Source: a virus. From it: a stretch of DNA of 64,000 nucleotides. Numbering within the stretch: the stretch's first letter is position 1; each line of letters starts with the position of its first letter. The notes below the pieces were generated by a model that ran no database searches, was not told the DNA's origin, and worked only from the letters and a program-made list of their open reading frames with translations. Both the position numbers and the translations under genes were made by a program. Shown here piece by piece: positions 40,647 through 49,927 of this stretch. Where the stretch lies: IMG/VR virus record IMGVR_UViG_3300034682_000176, positions 160,811 to 224,810 of that record, one strand, 5' to 3'.

Positions 40647-41285
40647 ATGGCCAGTATTGTTAGAACGTCCACCGCTGGTGCGGACTATGCGTTATACGGC
40701 GACAAATCCCATATGGTTGCCAGCTACATCCAACAGCAGCTGCAAGCGATGCCGGTGTACGCATCACCGTACCACGACCGGATTCAGCAGTCGATGCAGT
40801 CCAGCTACAACTACCTGACCGACATGGCAGTCAAGCACGAAATCGTGCAGTCGCTGCGTGGTGCTGGTGTCGAGCTGGGCGAGAACTTCATCATGGAGTT
40901 GCGCACCTTCGAGGAGTTGCAAAACGCCAACCTCACCATGCAGCGTTGGGTGATGGCAGATCCGTTCACCCGCGAGCTGTACCTGAAGCAAAACATCGAC
41001 GGCTACAGCGACACCTATCTCAACACGTCGGATAAGTACGTGGGTCCCAAAGACTACCACTACCAACTGGCGATGAGTGGTGTACCTGTGGAAGTGGGTG
41101 ATGGCAAAACCATCACGTACTTCTACCACGCCGAGGAAGATCTGCGTGAAGGTGACCGCAAACTGTCCCATCACGACAAGATCGCTATCCAGCGCACTTG
41201 GGCAAATGCTCGTCACATTGCGCAGGAGATGGGGTTTGACTTTACCTGCAAGTCCGAAACCCCGACGAAGATCAATTTCGAGTAA
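40647..41285 (+). CDS. hypothetical protein, 212 aa
   Basis: AAGGAGTCTT before the ATG. The protein is rich in Tyr, Gln, Asp and His. The first half is helical, with a His-rich part (KLSHHDK, about 172-178) near the C-terminal end. No recognised motif. It ends at the terminator at 41289. Confidence 0.85.
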   Translation: MASIVRTSTAGADYALYGDKSHMVASYIQQQLQAMPVYASPYHDRIQQSMQSSYNYLTDMAVKHEIVQSLRGAGVELGENFIMELRTFEELQNANLTMQRWVMADPFTRELYLKQNIDGYSDTYLNTSDKYVGPKDYHYQLAMSGVPVEVGDGKTITYFYHAEEDLREGDRKLSHHDKIAIQRTWANARHIAQEMGFDFTCKSETPTKINFE

Positions 41286-41288
41286 CAC

Positions 41289-41320
41289 GACAGACAGTAG
41301 CTTGCGCTGCTGTCTGTTTT
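41289..41320 (+). terminator. intrinsic terminator
   Basis: ACAGACAGTAGC / GCTGCTGTCTGT with a 4-nt loop and TTTTTTTC. Confidence 0.92.
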
Positions 41321-41343
41321 TTTCAACACAAAAGAGTTTCAAT

Positions 41344-41856
41344 ATGACAGAGTACCTGAACACCAACCACATGGCGACTTTTTTGCACAACCGTCTGGTG
41401 ACCCTGACAGCCTCGAACAAAAACCCCAAAACCATACAGGCATTTTCCGCCTTGATCGGGTTGGTAGCGATTCCGCACAAAAAACAGGAGAAGATCAAAA
41501 CAGGTCGGTTGGATGTCGATCAACCACATTCCGACTTTGTGGCGATCATGGTGTTTGGTGAAGATGCCACTGTCTGTGATCCCGACATCAACAAGCCAGA
41601 GTTTGTTGTGATGTTTGTGGAAAGCAGCCGCATGCTGGAAATGCTGCTGTTGCGTGATCCTGAGGATCGGCCTGAGTTTCTGAATTTTGGACAAGACGTG
41701 CCGTTTGCGCCGGCAAGTCGCAGCTTGATGATGTTTCGCACAACTTCGCTGCAAGGCATCACCAATTACATCGTTGCGCCATCCATCCCAATGACCTTGA
41801 CCGAGGTGGTGGTTGCTGGGTTGGTGAATGCTGAATTCGTAGAAAAGGAAGACTGA
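41344..41856 (+). CDS. hypothetical protein, 170 aa
   Basis: The ATG at 41344 follows AAAAGAGTTTCAAT; the longer frame starting at 41077 overlaps the previous gene and is not used. A Leu/Val-rich alpha/beta protein with MLLLRDPEDRPEF-like helices. First of a run of genes spaced by 1-40 bp up to 46181. Unknown. Confidence 0.82.
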   Translation: MTEYLNTNHMATFLHNRLVTLTASNKNPKTIQAFSALIGLVAIPHKKQEKIKTGRLDVDQPHSDFVAIMVFGEDATVCDPDINKPEFVVMFVESSRMLEMLLLRDPEDRPEFLNFGQDVPFAPASRSLMMFRTTSLQGITNYIVAPSIPMTLTEVVVAGLVNAEFVEKED

Positions 41857-41857
41857 C

Positions 41858-42187
41858 ATGTCTGCTTACGTGACTTCGGTGCAACAGCGCGCCAATTCCA
41901 ACCAAACGGCGTTGGCTGTTCAGTACAAAGAGATCTCTCGCCGACCTGGTAAGTTTGCTCCTATCGTTGAGCGCAATACTGACCAGCTGGCCTCGATGTT
42001 TGGTAAGGTCATTACCCACGAGCTGACTTTGCCGAACGGGACCAAGGAAGGTCGTCCGGTTTTCATGGTTCGCCACAAAGGCCGTAAGCTGACCATGGAG
42101 CTGGGCGACTGGTTGGTGGTTGAGAACGAAGAGTTCAAGGTCCTCAAGCCTGAAGAATTCGGTGTCATGTACCAGCACCTTGTATAA
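41858..42187 (+). CDS. hypothetical protein, 109 aa
   Basis: Starts 1 bp after the preceding stop, with AAAAGGAAGAC in front of the ATG. It has a C-terminal beta-like half (GRKLTMELGDWLVVENEEFKVL) and a basic middle (KEISRRPGK). Unrecognised. Confidence 0.82.
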   Translation: MSAYVTSVQQRANSNQTALAVQYKEISRRPGKFAPIVERNTDQLASMFGKVITHELTLPNGTKEGRPVFMVRHKGRKLTMELGDWLVVENEEFKVLKPEEFGVMYQHLV

Positions 42188-42199
42188 AGGAGTTTCAGC

Positions 42200-42643
42200 A
42201 TGAGTCTGATCAAACCAGCGTACACCCAGATCACCCGGGAACGGGCGATCCAGATGTTCGGCATCAAAATGGTAAGTACCCTGGAGCGCACGCGCAAGAT
42301 GGTCTACCCCATGGAAGGTGAGTTGATCTACGGCCACACATCCAGCATGAAAAGCATGGCTGTGGCTGAAAAGAAGTACCGCCCACCGTTTTCTGCGGTG
42401 TGGTGGGACCCCTACAACTACATCGACCACAACTCGATGTTGGCCATTGCCAAAGAGCTGAACCAGGAGATCGACCACCACAGCCAAACGGTGACCGTAC
42501 ATAATCCGGTTACACGGTCCTTTGTGACCCGGCGCTGGGGTACGGTCGGCAGCTTGATGAACACCCGCAATCAAGCGTTGTGTTACGCCACCGTGGATGC
42601 AGCCATGGCCGAGATTGTCCAAGAAGAAAGCCATGTCAAGTGA
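42200..42643 (+). CDS. hypothetical protein, 147 aa
   Basis: AAAGGAGTTTCAGC before the ATG. The C-terminal part is rich in His and Thr (EIDHHSQTVTVHNP) and ends helical. The middle has two Trp-containing loops (FSAVWWDPYNYIDH). Unrecognised; part of the 41344-46181 gene run. Confidence 0.82.
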   Translation: MSLIKPAYTQITRERAIQMFGIKMVSTLERTRKMVYPMEGELIYGHTSSMKSMAVAEKKYRPPFSAVWWDPYNYIDHNSMLAIAKELNQEIDHHSQTVTVHNPVTRSFVTRRWGTVGSLMNTRNQALCYATVDAAMAEIVQEESHVK

Positions 42644-42682
42644 CAACAAAATCAAACTTTCTTCTCTGTAGAAAGGAAAACG

Positions 42683-43066
42683 ATGAAGTACATCTGGCAG
42701 CGTCGTGGTGGCTATGAGGTCAGCTCCAAAGGCGACAAACGTTTCAGCGCCCTCAATGCCGTCTTGCCAGACGGCAGAACGATTGAGCAGGTTTACCAGT
42801 GTGACATCAAAGGCTACCAGCCCGGCGGTGTTGACTGGCGCCTTGGCAAAGGCAAACCTCCTCTGAATCCCGCTACAGATCTGTGGGCGGAATACCTCAA
42901 GCTCTGGCGAGTTTGGGCATCCGTCAACCTGAGCCTGATGGAAGAGCTGCGCGATGCAGCCAAACGCCATCACGGCATCCTCAGTGACTGCTTTGCATCC
43001 ACCCCAGTAAACCAAGCGCACGCGCTGGCTACCATTCTCAACGAAACCAAGTCCATTTTCGAGTAA
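42683..43066 (+). CDS. hypothetical protein, 127 aa
   Basis: GAAAGGAAAACG precedes the ATG. The N-terminal half YEVSSKGDKRFSALNAVLPDGRTIEQVYQ and WRLGKGKPP have the look of a conserved small phage domain I have seen in other large phages, but I cannot give a function. The C-terminal half is a helical, amphipathic extension. Confidence 0.8.
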   Translation: MKYIWQRRGGYEVSSKGDKRFSALNAVLPDGRTIEQVYQCDIKGYQPGGVDWRLGKGKPPLNPATDLWAEYLKLWRVWASVNLSLMEELRDAAKRHHGILSDCFASTPVNQAHALATILNETKSIFE

Positions 43067-43071
43067 GCAAT

Positions 43072-43599
43072 ATGAATACCACGAACACCCCCAACATCGA
43101 GACAATCAAGCAAGCTGTCTTGAAGGCTGACGAAAACTGCGTCTACGACATCTACTACTACTGCAATTCAACGGGGGTCAAACACGCCGTTGGGATGCTG
43201 GGTGCTTTTGTTCGGCCGCGTATTGCGATCAACAGCATCACCATGCGGATGAACAATCCTGACTGGGCAAACATGGTGTCTCTTTCTGCTTGTGACCGCC
43301 GTGACGGTGAACAACGCATGGTGACCATCACCACCATGGACCAACTGAAAAAGATCCAGGAAAACCCGTTGGTTGGTTTGAACGAGATCACAAGCGTGGT
43401 GCCGGAAACGATGACGTTTTTGGTACCATCGACAAACAAGGGTGTTGGGATGTGGACCTACGGTCACAACAACGTAATTCTGGTGTCCAAACAGTCAAAT
43501 TCAATTGTGGACGCTATGGGGCGTATTTTGTTCGATTTTGACATTAATACAGATCCAACGTTGCTGTCGCAATTGAACCAACCAAGCTTTCAAGCATAA
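43072..43599 (+). CDS. hypothetical protein, 175 aa
   Basis: Starts 5 bp after the previous stop. A mainly beta protein, Asn/Thr/Val-rich with repeated ITMR, TITTM strands. No cysteine cluster that would suggest metal binding. Unrecognised. Confidence 0.8.
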   Translation: MNTTNTPNIETIKQAVLKADENCVYDIYYYCNSTGVKHAVGMLGAFVRPRIAINSITMRMNNPDWANMVSLSACDRRDGEQRMVTITTMDQLKKIQENPLVGLNEITSVVPETMTFLVPSTNKGVGMWTYGHNNVILVSKQSNSIVDAMGRILFDFDINTDPTLLSQLNQPSFQA

Positions 43600-43620
43600 C
43601 ACACACCACAGAGTAGCATT

Positions 43621-44490
43621 ATGATGCGCATTACTGAAAACGACAAAAAGTTCGGTCCGTTCATTTATGGACGAGGTTCTACGAACTCCTGGGGCATCTT
43701 CTTCAACACCAGCCAGTATGAAGAAGATGGCGACCGTCACACCAACCATCTGTGGATCAACCTGTTTGGCTGGATCGTCGTCTGGATTTTGCCGTTCTGG
43801 ATACACCCCCATCGCACCAAGATCTTCCCCAAAAGCTGGGACGAAGCCACGATCAAGCGTCTGGGTCGTAACTGGTACTGGCAATGCGACAACCGTCGTT
43901 GGGGCTTTTCCATACACGACAACTATTTCCAGTTGTTCTACGGCCGACAAAGCGACGACAGCACACTGGAAAAACGCAAGAGTTGGCACTTCCCGTGGAG
44001 CGAATGGACCATTGTGCGCCATGATCTGTTTCACGGTGACGGTACTCACCACTTCACTGAGAATTTTGTCAAGGGACGCAGTGTCGTGGATTGGAAAGAG
44101 ATGTCGGAGATCAAAAATAAGATCGTCAAGCAGACTGTCGATATCATGGACTACGATGGTACTCGCTTGGTGGCCATGCTCCACATTGAAGAGCTTGAAT
44201 GGGTGCGGGGTGTGCGAAGCTTTGCCTGGCTGAAATACATCTTCAAACCCATGATCCGCCGCAGTCTGCGGATTGAGTTTTCCGAAGAAGTCGGTAACCG
44301 AAAAGGTTCTTGGAAAGGCGGTCTGATGGGAACATCGATCGACATGCTGCCTGGTGAAGACAGTTTCCAAGCCTTCCGCCGCTATTGCGACACCCAGTCG
44401 GTCAGCCGTGACCGCAACCACAAGCTGACCATCATTGGCTTTAACCGTATTGATCTGACGTACAAGGAAATCACATGCCCGTCGAAATGA
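43621..44490 (+). CDS. hypothetical protein with one hydrophobic segment, 289 aa
   Basis: Two adjacent ATG codons (43621, 43624). A strongly hydrophobic tryptophan-rich stretch (LWINLFGWIVVWILPFWI, about 44-61) could lie in a membrane. The rest is basic and aromatic, with many Trp, Arg and His. Its end overlaps the gene at 44475 by 16 bp. Unrecognised. Confidence 0.8.
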   Translation: MMRITENDKKFGPFIYGRGSTNSWGIFFNTSQYEEDGDRHTNHLWINLFGWIVVWILPFWIHPHRTKIFPKSWDEATIKRLGRNWYWQCDNRRWGFSIHDNYFQLFYGRQSDDSTLEKRKSWHFPWSEWTIVRHDLFHGDGTHHFTENFVKGRSVVDWKEMSEIKNKIVKQTVDIMDYDGTRLVAMLHIEELEWVRGVRSFAWLKYIFKPMIRRSLRIEFSEEVGNRKGSWKGGLMGTSIDMLPGEDSFQAFRRYCDTQSVSRDRNHKLTIIGFNRIDLTYKEITCPSK

Positions 44491-44825
44491 ACGAACAGCA
44501 ACTGAAGGTCGTAGAAATGACCCACGTCGAAGTGCCTAGATCAGTTGTGACCGATCTGGTGCGCAAGGCCTATGACCTGTCAAAACCCGTTGGGATGGGG
44601 ATGATCCATTTCCAACCTGGCCCTATCCCAGAACCTATCGTGAGTGACCTCATCTCCGCCATGAACAAGACCGGCTACCTGTCCATGGACTACACCTTGG
44701 GTCGCCAGGTCAAGTTCACTATCCGCAAGATCGGCAACCGCTACTTCGTGCGCAAGACCTGGCAAGACCACACGAAGGAAGATCTGACCACGCTGCTGGC
44801 TTCGGTCGGTGTCCAACTCCCCTAA
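44475..44825 (+). CDS. hypothetical protein, 116 aa
   Basis: Starts inside the end of the preceding gene (GGAAATCAC before the ATG), implying coupled translation. A compact protein with VGMGMIHFQPGPIPEPIV (about 40-57) and a basic beta C-terminus. Unknown. Confidence 0.8.
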   Translation: MPVEMNEQQLKVVEMTHVEVPRSVVTDLVRKAYDLSKPVGMGMIHFQPGPIPEPIVSDLISAMNKTGYLSMDYTLGRQVKFTIRKIGNRYFVRKTWQDHTKEDLTTLLASVGVQLP

Positions 44826-44833
44826 GGAACCCC

Positions 44834-45433
44834 ATGACCAATACCGCAGACAACCACCCCATCGACACCTCCGTGTTCAAAGATGCCGATCTTGACACCC
44901 TGGCGGAGTTGTACCCCAACATGCTGAACCCGGTGGCCATGGCGTTGAAAAATGCGTTGTGGAGTCCTAAACTGTTGGACCCCAATAAACTGCAAGAGCT
45001 GCAGTTTTGTGTGCGTGACACCATCTTGATCAAGATGGTGCGTGCCAAAGAACAGCTGGATGAGTTGTTTCAAAAGGCTGGTTTCTCGAACCAAGTAATC
45101 GTGGTGCCTCCAGTAGGTAACGCCAGCTCGATCAACAACTTGGAAACTTTCCAACTGGGCTTCAAGCATCCCCAGGAAGTGGTTTTCAACATCGGTATTT
45201 GTGATTCGTGCTTTACTGAACCCAATCACGATACAGAAATCTGGGAACCGTGCCAGCCACCTGAAGGTTTCCCACTGAACCTCAAGTCGGCCGAGTTGTA
45301 CCGCAATCGTTACAACCACAACACGTTCTTTATTCAAACCGTCCACATTGGTGTGGCGACCGATATCATCTTGCAGTTGATGATGTATGACCTGGACAAC
45401 TGCAACATCACCTACAAACCCAAAGGAGCATAA
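44834..45433 (+). CDS. hypothetical protein, 199 aa
   Basis: CTAAGGAACCCC before the ATG. Acidic, helical N-terminal half; beta-like C-terminal half with four cysteines (CVRD, CDSCF, CQP) that could bind a metal but are not in a spacing I recognise. Part of the small-gene run. Confidence 0.8.
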   Translation: MTNTADNHPIDTSVFKDADLDTLAELYPNMLNPVAMALKNALWSPKLLDPNKLQELQFCVRDTILIKMVRAKEQLDELFQKAGFSNQVIVVPPVGNASSINNLETFQLGFKHPQEVVFNIGICDSCFTEPNHDTEIWEPCQPPEGFPLNLKSAELYRNRYNHNTFFIQTVHIGVATDIILQLMMYDLDNCNITYKPKGA

Positions 45434-45435
45434 GC

Positions 45436-45621
45436 ATGGCACTGAACAAATCTGAACTGGATGAACTGAACATCCTGCTCAAGGACAAGAAGATCGACAT
45501 TCCAGATTTCCGCCGCAACGTCGGCTCTGGTGGTCAAAATGGCGATTGGATCAAAAAGAAGATCGCCATCAAAAACCCCAACCTCCCCAAGCGCGTGACA
45601 GAACTGGTCGCCAAGATCTAA
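45436..45621 (+). CDS. small basic hypothetical protein, 61 aa
   Basis: Starts 2 bp after the previous stop with AAGGAGCATAAGC in front. Lys-rich (LKDKKIDIP, IKKKIAIK); helix-loop-helix by composition. Unknown, probably nucleic-acid or protein binding. Confidence 0.78.
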   Translation: MALNKSELDELNILLKDKKIDIPDFRRNVGSGGQNGDWIKKKIAIKNPNLPKRVTELVAKI

Positions 45622-45659
45622 GTCACCGTCTTTCCAATTTCCAATACCTTCCAAACACT

Positions 45660-46181
45660 ATGACTATCCCTAAACCCGTCAAGTCCCAAATTGAAATCAA
45701 CATACCAGCATCGCTGGGCAACTTCGTGGCCATTGGTGCTGGTGCAAACAACAAGACCGCCCAGCTGGCGATGGTGAACTTGTTCGGCTTGCATCGCCTG
45801 GCAGGCAAAGTCGTCACCCATCTGATCACAGATCCCACGGACTTGTACTGGGACAATGATGTCGTGACGATGTGGTGGTATGAAGACCATCCCGACCATC
45901 CGCTGAACGTTGGCAACGAAGACATCCGTCCAACTGCCGCGATCGAGGTGATGACCGACGAGGCATTTCAGGAGTTCTTGAAAGTACCAGGGTTTGCAGA
46001 TCGCCTTAACCTGCTGGTTGGTGATAATTCCAAGTTCATTGCAAACGGTGAGTTGGACGGCTGGCGTTACTTTGTGGCAAAGTGGAAAAATGCCCCAGAT
46101 ACCTACATGCATGTGGCGCCTGAAGGCGTTTGCTTGTATGAAGCTGTGGCGCAAGCTTTCGCCAAGGTAATCATCAAGTAA
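45660..46181 (+). CDS. hypothetical protein, 173 aa
   Basis: The ATG at 45660 lies after a pyrimidine-rich stretch without a strong binding site; the frame upstream (from 45546) overlaps the previous gene. Trp/Asp-rich middle (VTMWWYEDHPDHP) and an alpha/beta end. Last gene of the run before 46245. Confidence 0.8.
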   Translation: MTIPKPVKSQIEINIPASLGNFVAIGAGANNKTAQLAMVNLFGLHRLAGKVVTHLITDPTDLYWDNDVVTMWWYEDHPDHPLNVGNEDIRPTAAIEVMTDEAFQEFLKVPGFADRLNLLVGDNSKFIANGELDGWRYFVAKWKNAPDTYMHVAPEGVCLYEAVAQAFAKVIIK

Positions 46182-46244
46182 CTCCACCTTTCCTGATAGC
46201 CTGCACATGTAGGCTATCTTCCACCCCCAACTACAAATATCAAA

Positions 46245-46733
46245 ATGTCCGCTTTCCCTTCTGACGCTTTCGGTCTGTCCATTGGTTTGGACCATTTCTT
46301 TCACCCCAGCTTGTTCGACAAAGAACGTCTGCGCGACACCGAAATCCACTACAACGCAGCGGTGCGTGAATCGGTGGCAGCCAAAGACACTTTGATCGAG
46401 CTGGCCACAGCGCTGGGTGTCACTCTCCGTGATGTGCAAGCGTCCAATTTCGATGTACCTGGCTTCACCTATGAAGGTACTGGCAACGCTGCGGTCCGTC
46501 TGGTGCTCCATCTACCTGAACACCTCAAGTGTGCGTTCACCGTCATCTCTTCGACGTGGTCCAACGAAACTCCAGATCCGAGCATCTGGAAGGAATGTGT
46601 GGCAGTGGATGCAGGACTTCCGGCCATGCTCTCCAAGATCTACGTCCGTCACAACGACCCTGAGGAATTCCTGATCCCCATTGCGTATGGTCGCCGCATG
46701 TCTCTTGGCGCCATGAGTTTCTTCTTGAACTGA
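46245..46733 (+). CDS. hypothetical protein, 162 aa
   Basis: Unrecognised. No strong binding site before the ATG (CAAATATCAAA). A helical central part (AAKDTLIELATALGVTL, about 45-61) and a beta-like C-terminus. It precedes the DHH phosphoesterase gene by 24 bp and may be cotranscribed with it. Confidence 0.78.
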   Translation: MSAFPSDAFGLSIGLDHFFHPSLFDKERLRDTEIHYNAAVRESVAAKDTLIELATALGVTLRDVQASNFDVPGFTYEGTGNAAVRLVLHLPEHLKCAFTVISSTWSNETPDPSIWKECVAVDAGLPAMLSKIYVRHNDPEEFLIPIAYGRRMSLGAMSFFLN

Positions 46734-46757
46734 CCCCTTTCAACAAACGAGTTTCAT

Positions 46758-47954
46758 ATGACTGAAAAGATCCTGATTGCGTACCACGCCAGTTGCAACG
46801 ATGGCCAAATGGCTGCCTTTGTGGCGTGGAAGCATTTCGACCGTACACCCACTACGGTGGCGGTCAACTACGACACACACAAGTTGGCGTTCTCCGACCT
46901 GATGCTGAAGCTGACTGAAGGTCTGGTCTGTGGTGAAGACCTGCGAGACTACACCTTGATGATTGTGGATTTCAGCTTCAAGCCCGACACCCTGCTGCAG
47001 CTGGCCGGCGTCTTTGGCGAAGTCATCATGCTGGACCACCACGTCAGCGCCATGGAAGACTTGGCTCAAAGCAACTGGCGCACCATCATGGTGTCCAAGG
47101 GCGCGTGCCAAAAGGAAGACGTGATCAAGTACGTCACGCCGGCCAACAACCTGAATGTGTACTTCTGCATGGGTCAGTCGGGCGCACTGATGACCTGGCA
47201 CTTCCTGAAGGGTTACAACACAGAGCCCTTGGACTATATCAAGTACACCTCGGACCGTGATCTGTTCAAGTTCATGTACCCCGAGACCCGCAACTTTGCG
47301 GCCGGCATTAGCCGTCACCAACGCAAGTCCTGGCCCGAGTTTGAAAAGCTGCTGGAAAACACGGACAAGATCATCGATGAAGGTGAACTGGCCGAAGAAA
47401 TCCGCAACACCCGCATCAACAGCATCTTGTCGCGCAAGCCACAGCTGTTGCATGCCCGTGCAAACCTGGAAGACGCGGTGCGCATCGGTGTGTACAACGC
47501 ACCAGCGGAAATCACCTCGGACTTGCTGGCCAAGTACGTGACCACCAACGAAGAAGGCGTGGCCATCGGCATGACGTACATGATCGGTACCGACAACATC
47601 GTGTACTGCTCGCTGCGTTGCCGCAAGGACATCAGCTGCTTGGCAATTGCCAAGATGTTCGGTGGAGGTGGTCATGAGCAAGCTTGTGGTTTCACTATGT
47701 CGCTGGGCGACCTGCATCTGGTGTTGACCTCCGGCAGTCTGACCGACCACCTGTACAAGGATTCCAAGGTTCCACAGTGGGCTGCACGCCGCCATGGCTC
47801 GCCTCCTGAGCAAGGCTACACCTTGGTTTCGCGCTCCAATTCGGGTGACTCGGGCACACCGATTGCCTACCTGGGTGACGGTGAGTTGATCTCGCCCGCG
47901 GTCGACAACATCATCGCTGCGCATAACGACGCGATGAAGCAGTACTTCTCGTAA
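46758..47954 (+). CDS. DHH-DHHA1 family phosphoesterase, 398 aa
   Basis: Mn-dependent phosphodiesterase/phosphatase family (nanoRNase/pAp phosphatase or RecJ-like). The N-terminal motifs HASCNDG (10-16), VDFS (70-73) and LDHHVSA (92-98) bind the metal ions, and the C-terminal DHHA1 motif GGGGHEQACGF (302-312) binds substrate. Size and layout fit the small standalone DHH enzymes rather than full RecJ, so short oligonucleotides or dinucleotides are the likely substrate. ACGAGTTTCAT precedes the ATG. A terminator follows, then ligA, so both may serve DNA end metabolism. Confidence 0.9.
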   Translation: MTEKILIAYHASCNDGQMAAFVAWKHFDRTPTTVAVNYDTHKLAFSDLMLKLTEGLVCGEDLRDYTLMIVDFSFKPDTLLQLAGVFGEVIMLDHHVSAMEDLAQSNWRTIMVSKGACQKEDVIKYVTPANNLNVYFCMGQSGALMTWHFLKGYNTEPLDYIKYTSDRDLFKFMYPETRNFAAGISRHQRKSWPEFEKLLENTDKIIDEGELAEEIRNTRINSILSRKPQLLHARANLEDAVRIGVYNAPAEITSDLLAKYVTTNEEGVAIGMTYMIGTDNIVYCSLRCRKDISCLAIAKMFGGGGHEQACGFTMSLGDLHLVLTSGSLTDHLYKDSKVPQWAARRHGSPPEQGYTLVSRSNSGDSGTPIAYLGDGELISPAVDNIIAAHNDAMKQYFS

Positions 47955-47973
47955 GCGTACTTTCCCCAATGAG

Positions 47974-48018
47974 ACAGAGATCTGGTGAACCCAGATCTCT
48001 GTCCTTTTTCTTTTTTCA
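47974..48018 (+). terminator. intrinsic terminator
   Basis: CAGAGATCTGG / CCAGATCTCTG hairpin with a TCCTTTTTCTTTTTT tail, lying between the DHH gene and the ligase start. Confidence 0.9.
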
Positions 48019-48020
48019 TC

Positions 48021-49778
48021 ATGACCACTGAATCGACACGCCAATTGATCAGACGCTATACCGACCTGCTCAATGAAGCAGTCGATAGCTACTACCACCG
48101 CAACGTCTCTTTGATGAGTGACGATGCGTTCAACCAACTGTACGACACCCTGGCACAGTTGGAACAACAACACCCTGACTTGATTTGTCCAGACTCGCCA
48201 ATCACCAACGTTGGCTCTGATCTGGATATGGACTCCAAAGACCAGGTTCCTTACCAAGTCCCTATGCTGTCGATTGCCACCAAAACCGACAGCACGTTCA
48301 AACCCGCTGAAGACTTTGTCACCCGCATCCAAAAAGCTTTTCCTGACGTACAGGTGGACTTCATTGCGGAGCCTAAGTACGATGGCTTAGCGATCAATGC
48401 ACGGTACTTGGATTCCCGCTTGGTCAGCTTGTCCACCCGCGGCAACAAGATGATCGGTGAAAACGTCACCCACAACGTCGGGCTGGTGCAGCGGTTGCCT
48501 TTGCAGTTGCCTGAGCATGTTCCCGGTAAGTTGGATGTCCGTGGTGAAGTGGTGATACCTACAGCACTCATGGGACGTGTCAATGAAACTGTGTTCCAAG
48601 CCTGGCAACAAAACTACGCTACGCCTCGCCACATGGCATCTGCGCTGATTCGCTCTCGCAGTGGCATTCCAGAGACACTGATGAAACCATTGGTGTTCAT
48701 GGCGTATGGCTTGGGCGACAGCGAGTACTTTCACCCCGCCTCCCAAAGCGAGCTGTTGGAGTTGTTAGTCCGCTGGGGGTTCTACTACGAAGCTTCCTAT
48801 GTGGTCATGGGGCGTACCGCGCAAGAGCTGTACAGTCACCACCAACACCTCATACACAACCGTGACAAGTTGGGGTACGAGATCGACGGGGTGGTCTACA
48901 AGGTCAACAACTTCGAGTTGCAACGCCAGTTGGGAGTCAGTGGTAAAGAGCCTCGCTGGGCGATTGCCCACAAGTTCCCAGCAGCAGCCAAGCAGTCGGT
49001 GGTGTTGGACATTCAGTACCAGGTTGGTAAGAATGGTGGTATCACTCCGGTGGTGTACATCGAGCCGGTGGGGATTAACGGCATCACGGTCAACAAGCTG
49101 AACGGACACAATCTGTTCAAGCTGCGTGAAAAACGCGTCCGTGTGGGTTCTCCGGTGATGGTGGAATTGGCAGGCGATGTCATTCCTGCAATCAGCATGT
49201 CGCTGCCGATCTCTACGTACTTACCCAACCCCAAAATCCCGCACCAGTGCCCAGCTTGCGGTGCTAAAGTCGTTCGCCCCAAAGGAGCGATGAAGTACAC
49301 TTGCACCAACACGCTCGATTGCCTGCCTCAAGTGCTTGGAAAGCTGGACTACTTCACCGGACGCGATTGCGCCAACATCACCCATCTGGGAACAGCGGTC
49401 AATCAGCTGCTGATCACGGAGTGTGGTGTAAAGCACCCGGCAGACTTGTTCAAGTTGACCAAAGAAACTTTGAGCACCAAGCTGCACTTCACGACCGATA
49501 AGATCGACAAGATCTACAACGCCATTCAATCGGTCCAGACTTTGCCACTGGAGAAAATCTTGGCAGGGTTAGGAGTCCACGGTCTGGCAGAGGCAACCGC
49601 CAAACAGCTGGTTGAAGCAGGCATGGCTTATGTTTTGCCTGCGTTGAGTGTGGCAGAGTTGGTCAACATCCCGGGTGTGGATGAAAAGACCGCACACGCG
49701 ATCTTCCAGCACTTCCAACTACCGATCAATGCGTACAACTACCAAGACCTGTTGCGGCGTTTAGCACCCAAGAGTTGA
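48021..49778 (+). CDS. ligA: NAD-dependent DNA ligase, 585 aa, without BRCT domain
   Basis: Seals DNA nicks using NAD. The ATG at 48021 is used because the longer frame from 47985 runs through a terminator. The N-terminal Ia-like part leads to the adenylation lysine in EPKYDGLA (K119). The KxDGVVYKV motif is seen as EIDGVVYKVNN, and then the OB fold (RVGSPVMVELAGDVIPAI). A four-Cys zinc finger (CPACG...CTNTLDC, about 408-430) and helix-hairpin-helix repeats (GLGVHGLAEATA, VNIPGVDEKTAHAI) follow. Bacterial LigA is about 670 residues and ends in BRCT; this one ends right after the HhH region, so BRCT is missing. Functional phage ligases without BRCT are known. Confidence 0.95.
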   Translation: MTTESTRQLIRRYTDLLNEAVDSYYHRNVSLMSDDAFNQLYDTLAQLEQQHPDLICPDSPITNVGSDLDMDSKDQVPYQVPMLSIATKTDSTFKPAEDFVTRIQKAFPDVQVDFIAEPKYDGLAINARYLDSRLVSLSTRGNKMIGENVTHNVGLVQRLPLQLPEHVPGKLDVRGEVVIPTALMGRVNETVFQAWQQNYATPRHMASALIRSRSGIPETLMKPLVFMAYGLGDSEYFHPASQSELLELLVRWGFYYEASYVVMGRTAQELYSHHQHLIHNRDKLGYEIDGVVYKVNNFELQRQLGVSGKEPRWAIAHKFPAAAKQSVVLDIQYQVGKNGGITPVVYIEPVGINGITVNKLNGHNLFKLREKRVRVGSPVMVELAGDVIPAISMSLPISTYLPNPKIPHQCPACGAKVVRPKGAMKYTCTNTLDCLPQVLGKLDYFTGRDCANITHLGTAVNQLLITECGVKHPADLFKLTKETLSTKLHFTTDKIDKIYNAIQSVQTLPLEKILAGLGVHGLAEATAKQLVEAGMAYVLPALSVAELVNIPGVDEKTAHAIFQHFQLPINAYNYQDLLRRLAPKS

Positions 49779-49817
49779 CACGGCCATATCCTGGTGAAGT
49801 ACGCCAATCAGTGAAGA

Positions 49818-49864
49818 TGATCACCACACCCTCTAAACGGGGTGTGGTGATCTTTTCTTTTTTG
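49818..49864 (+). terminator. intrinsic terminator
   Basis: GATCACCACACCC / GGGTGTGGTGATC with a 7-nt loop and a TTTTCTTTTTTG tail after ligA. Confidence 0.92.
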
Positions 49865-49927
49865 TCCTATAGTTTCCCTATACCTTTAGCGATAATATGA
49901 CTGAAGCCCTCTACAAGGCAATTTGCT

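Noticed and set aside
41759-43105. 448-residue minus-strand frame over several plus-strand genes
   Set aside because: Runs across four separate genes, each with its own ribosome binding site.
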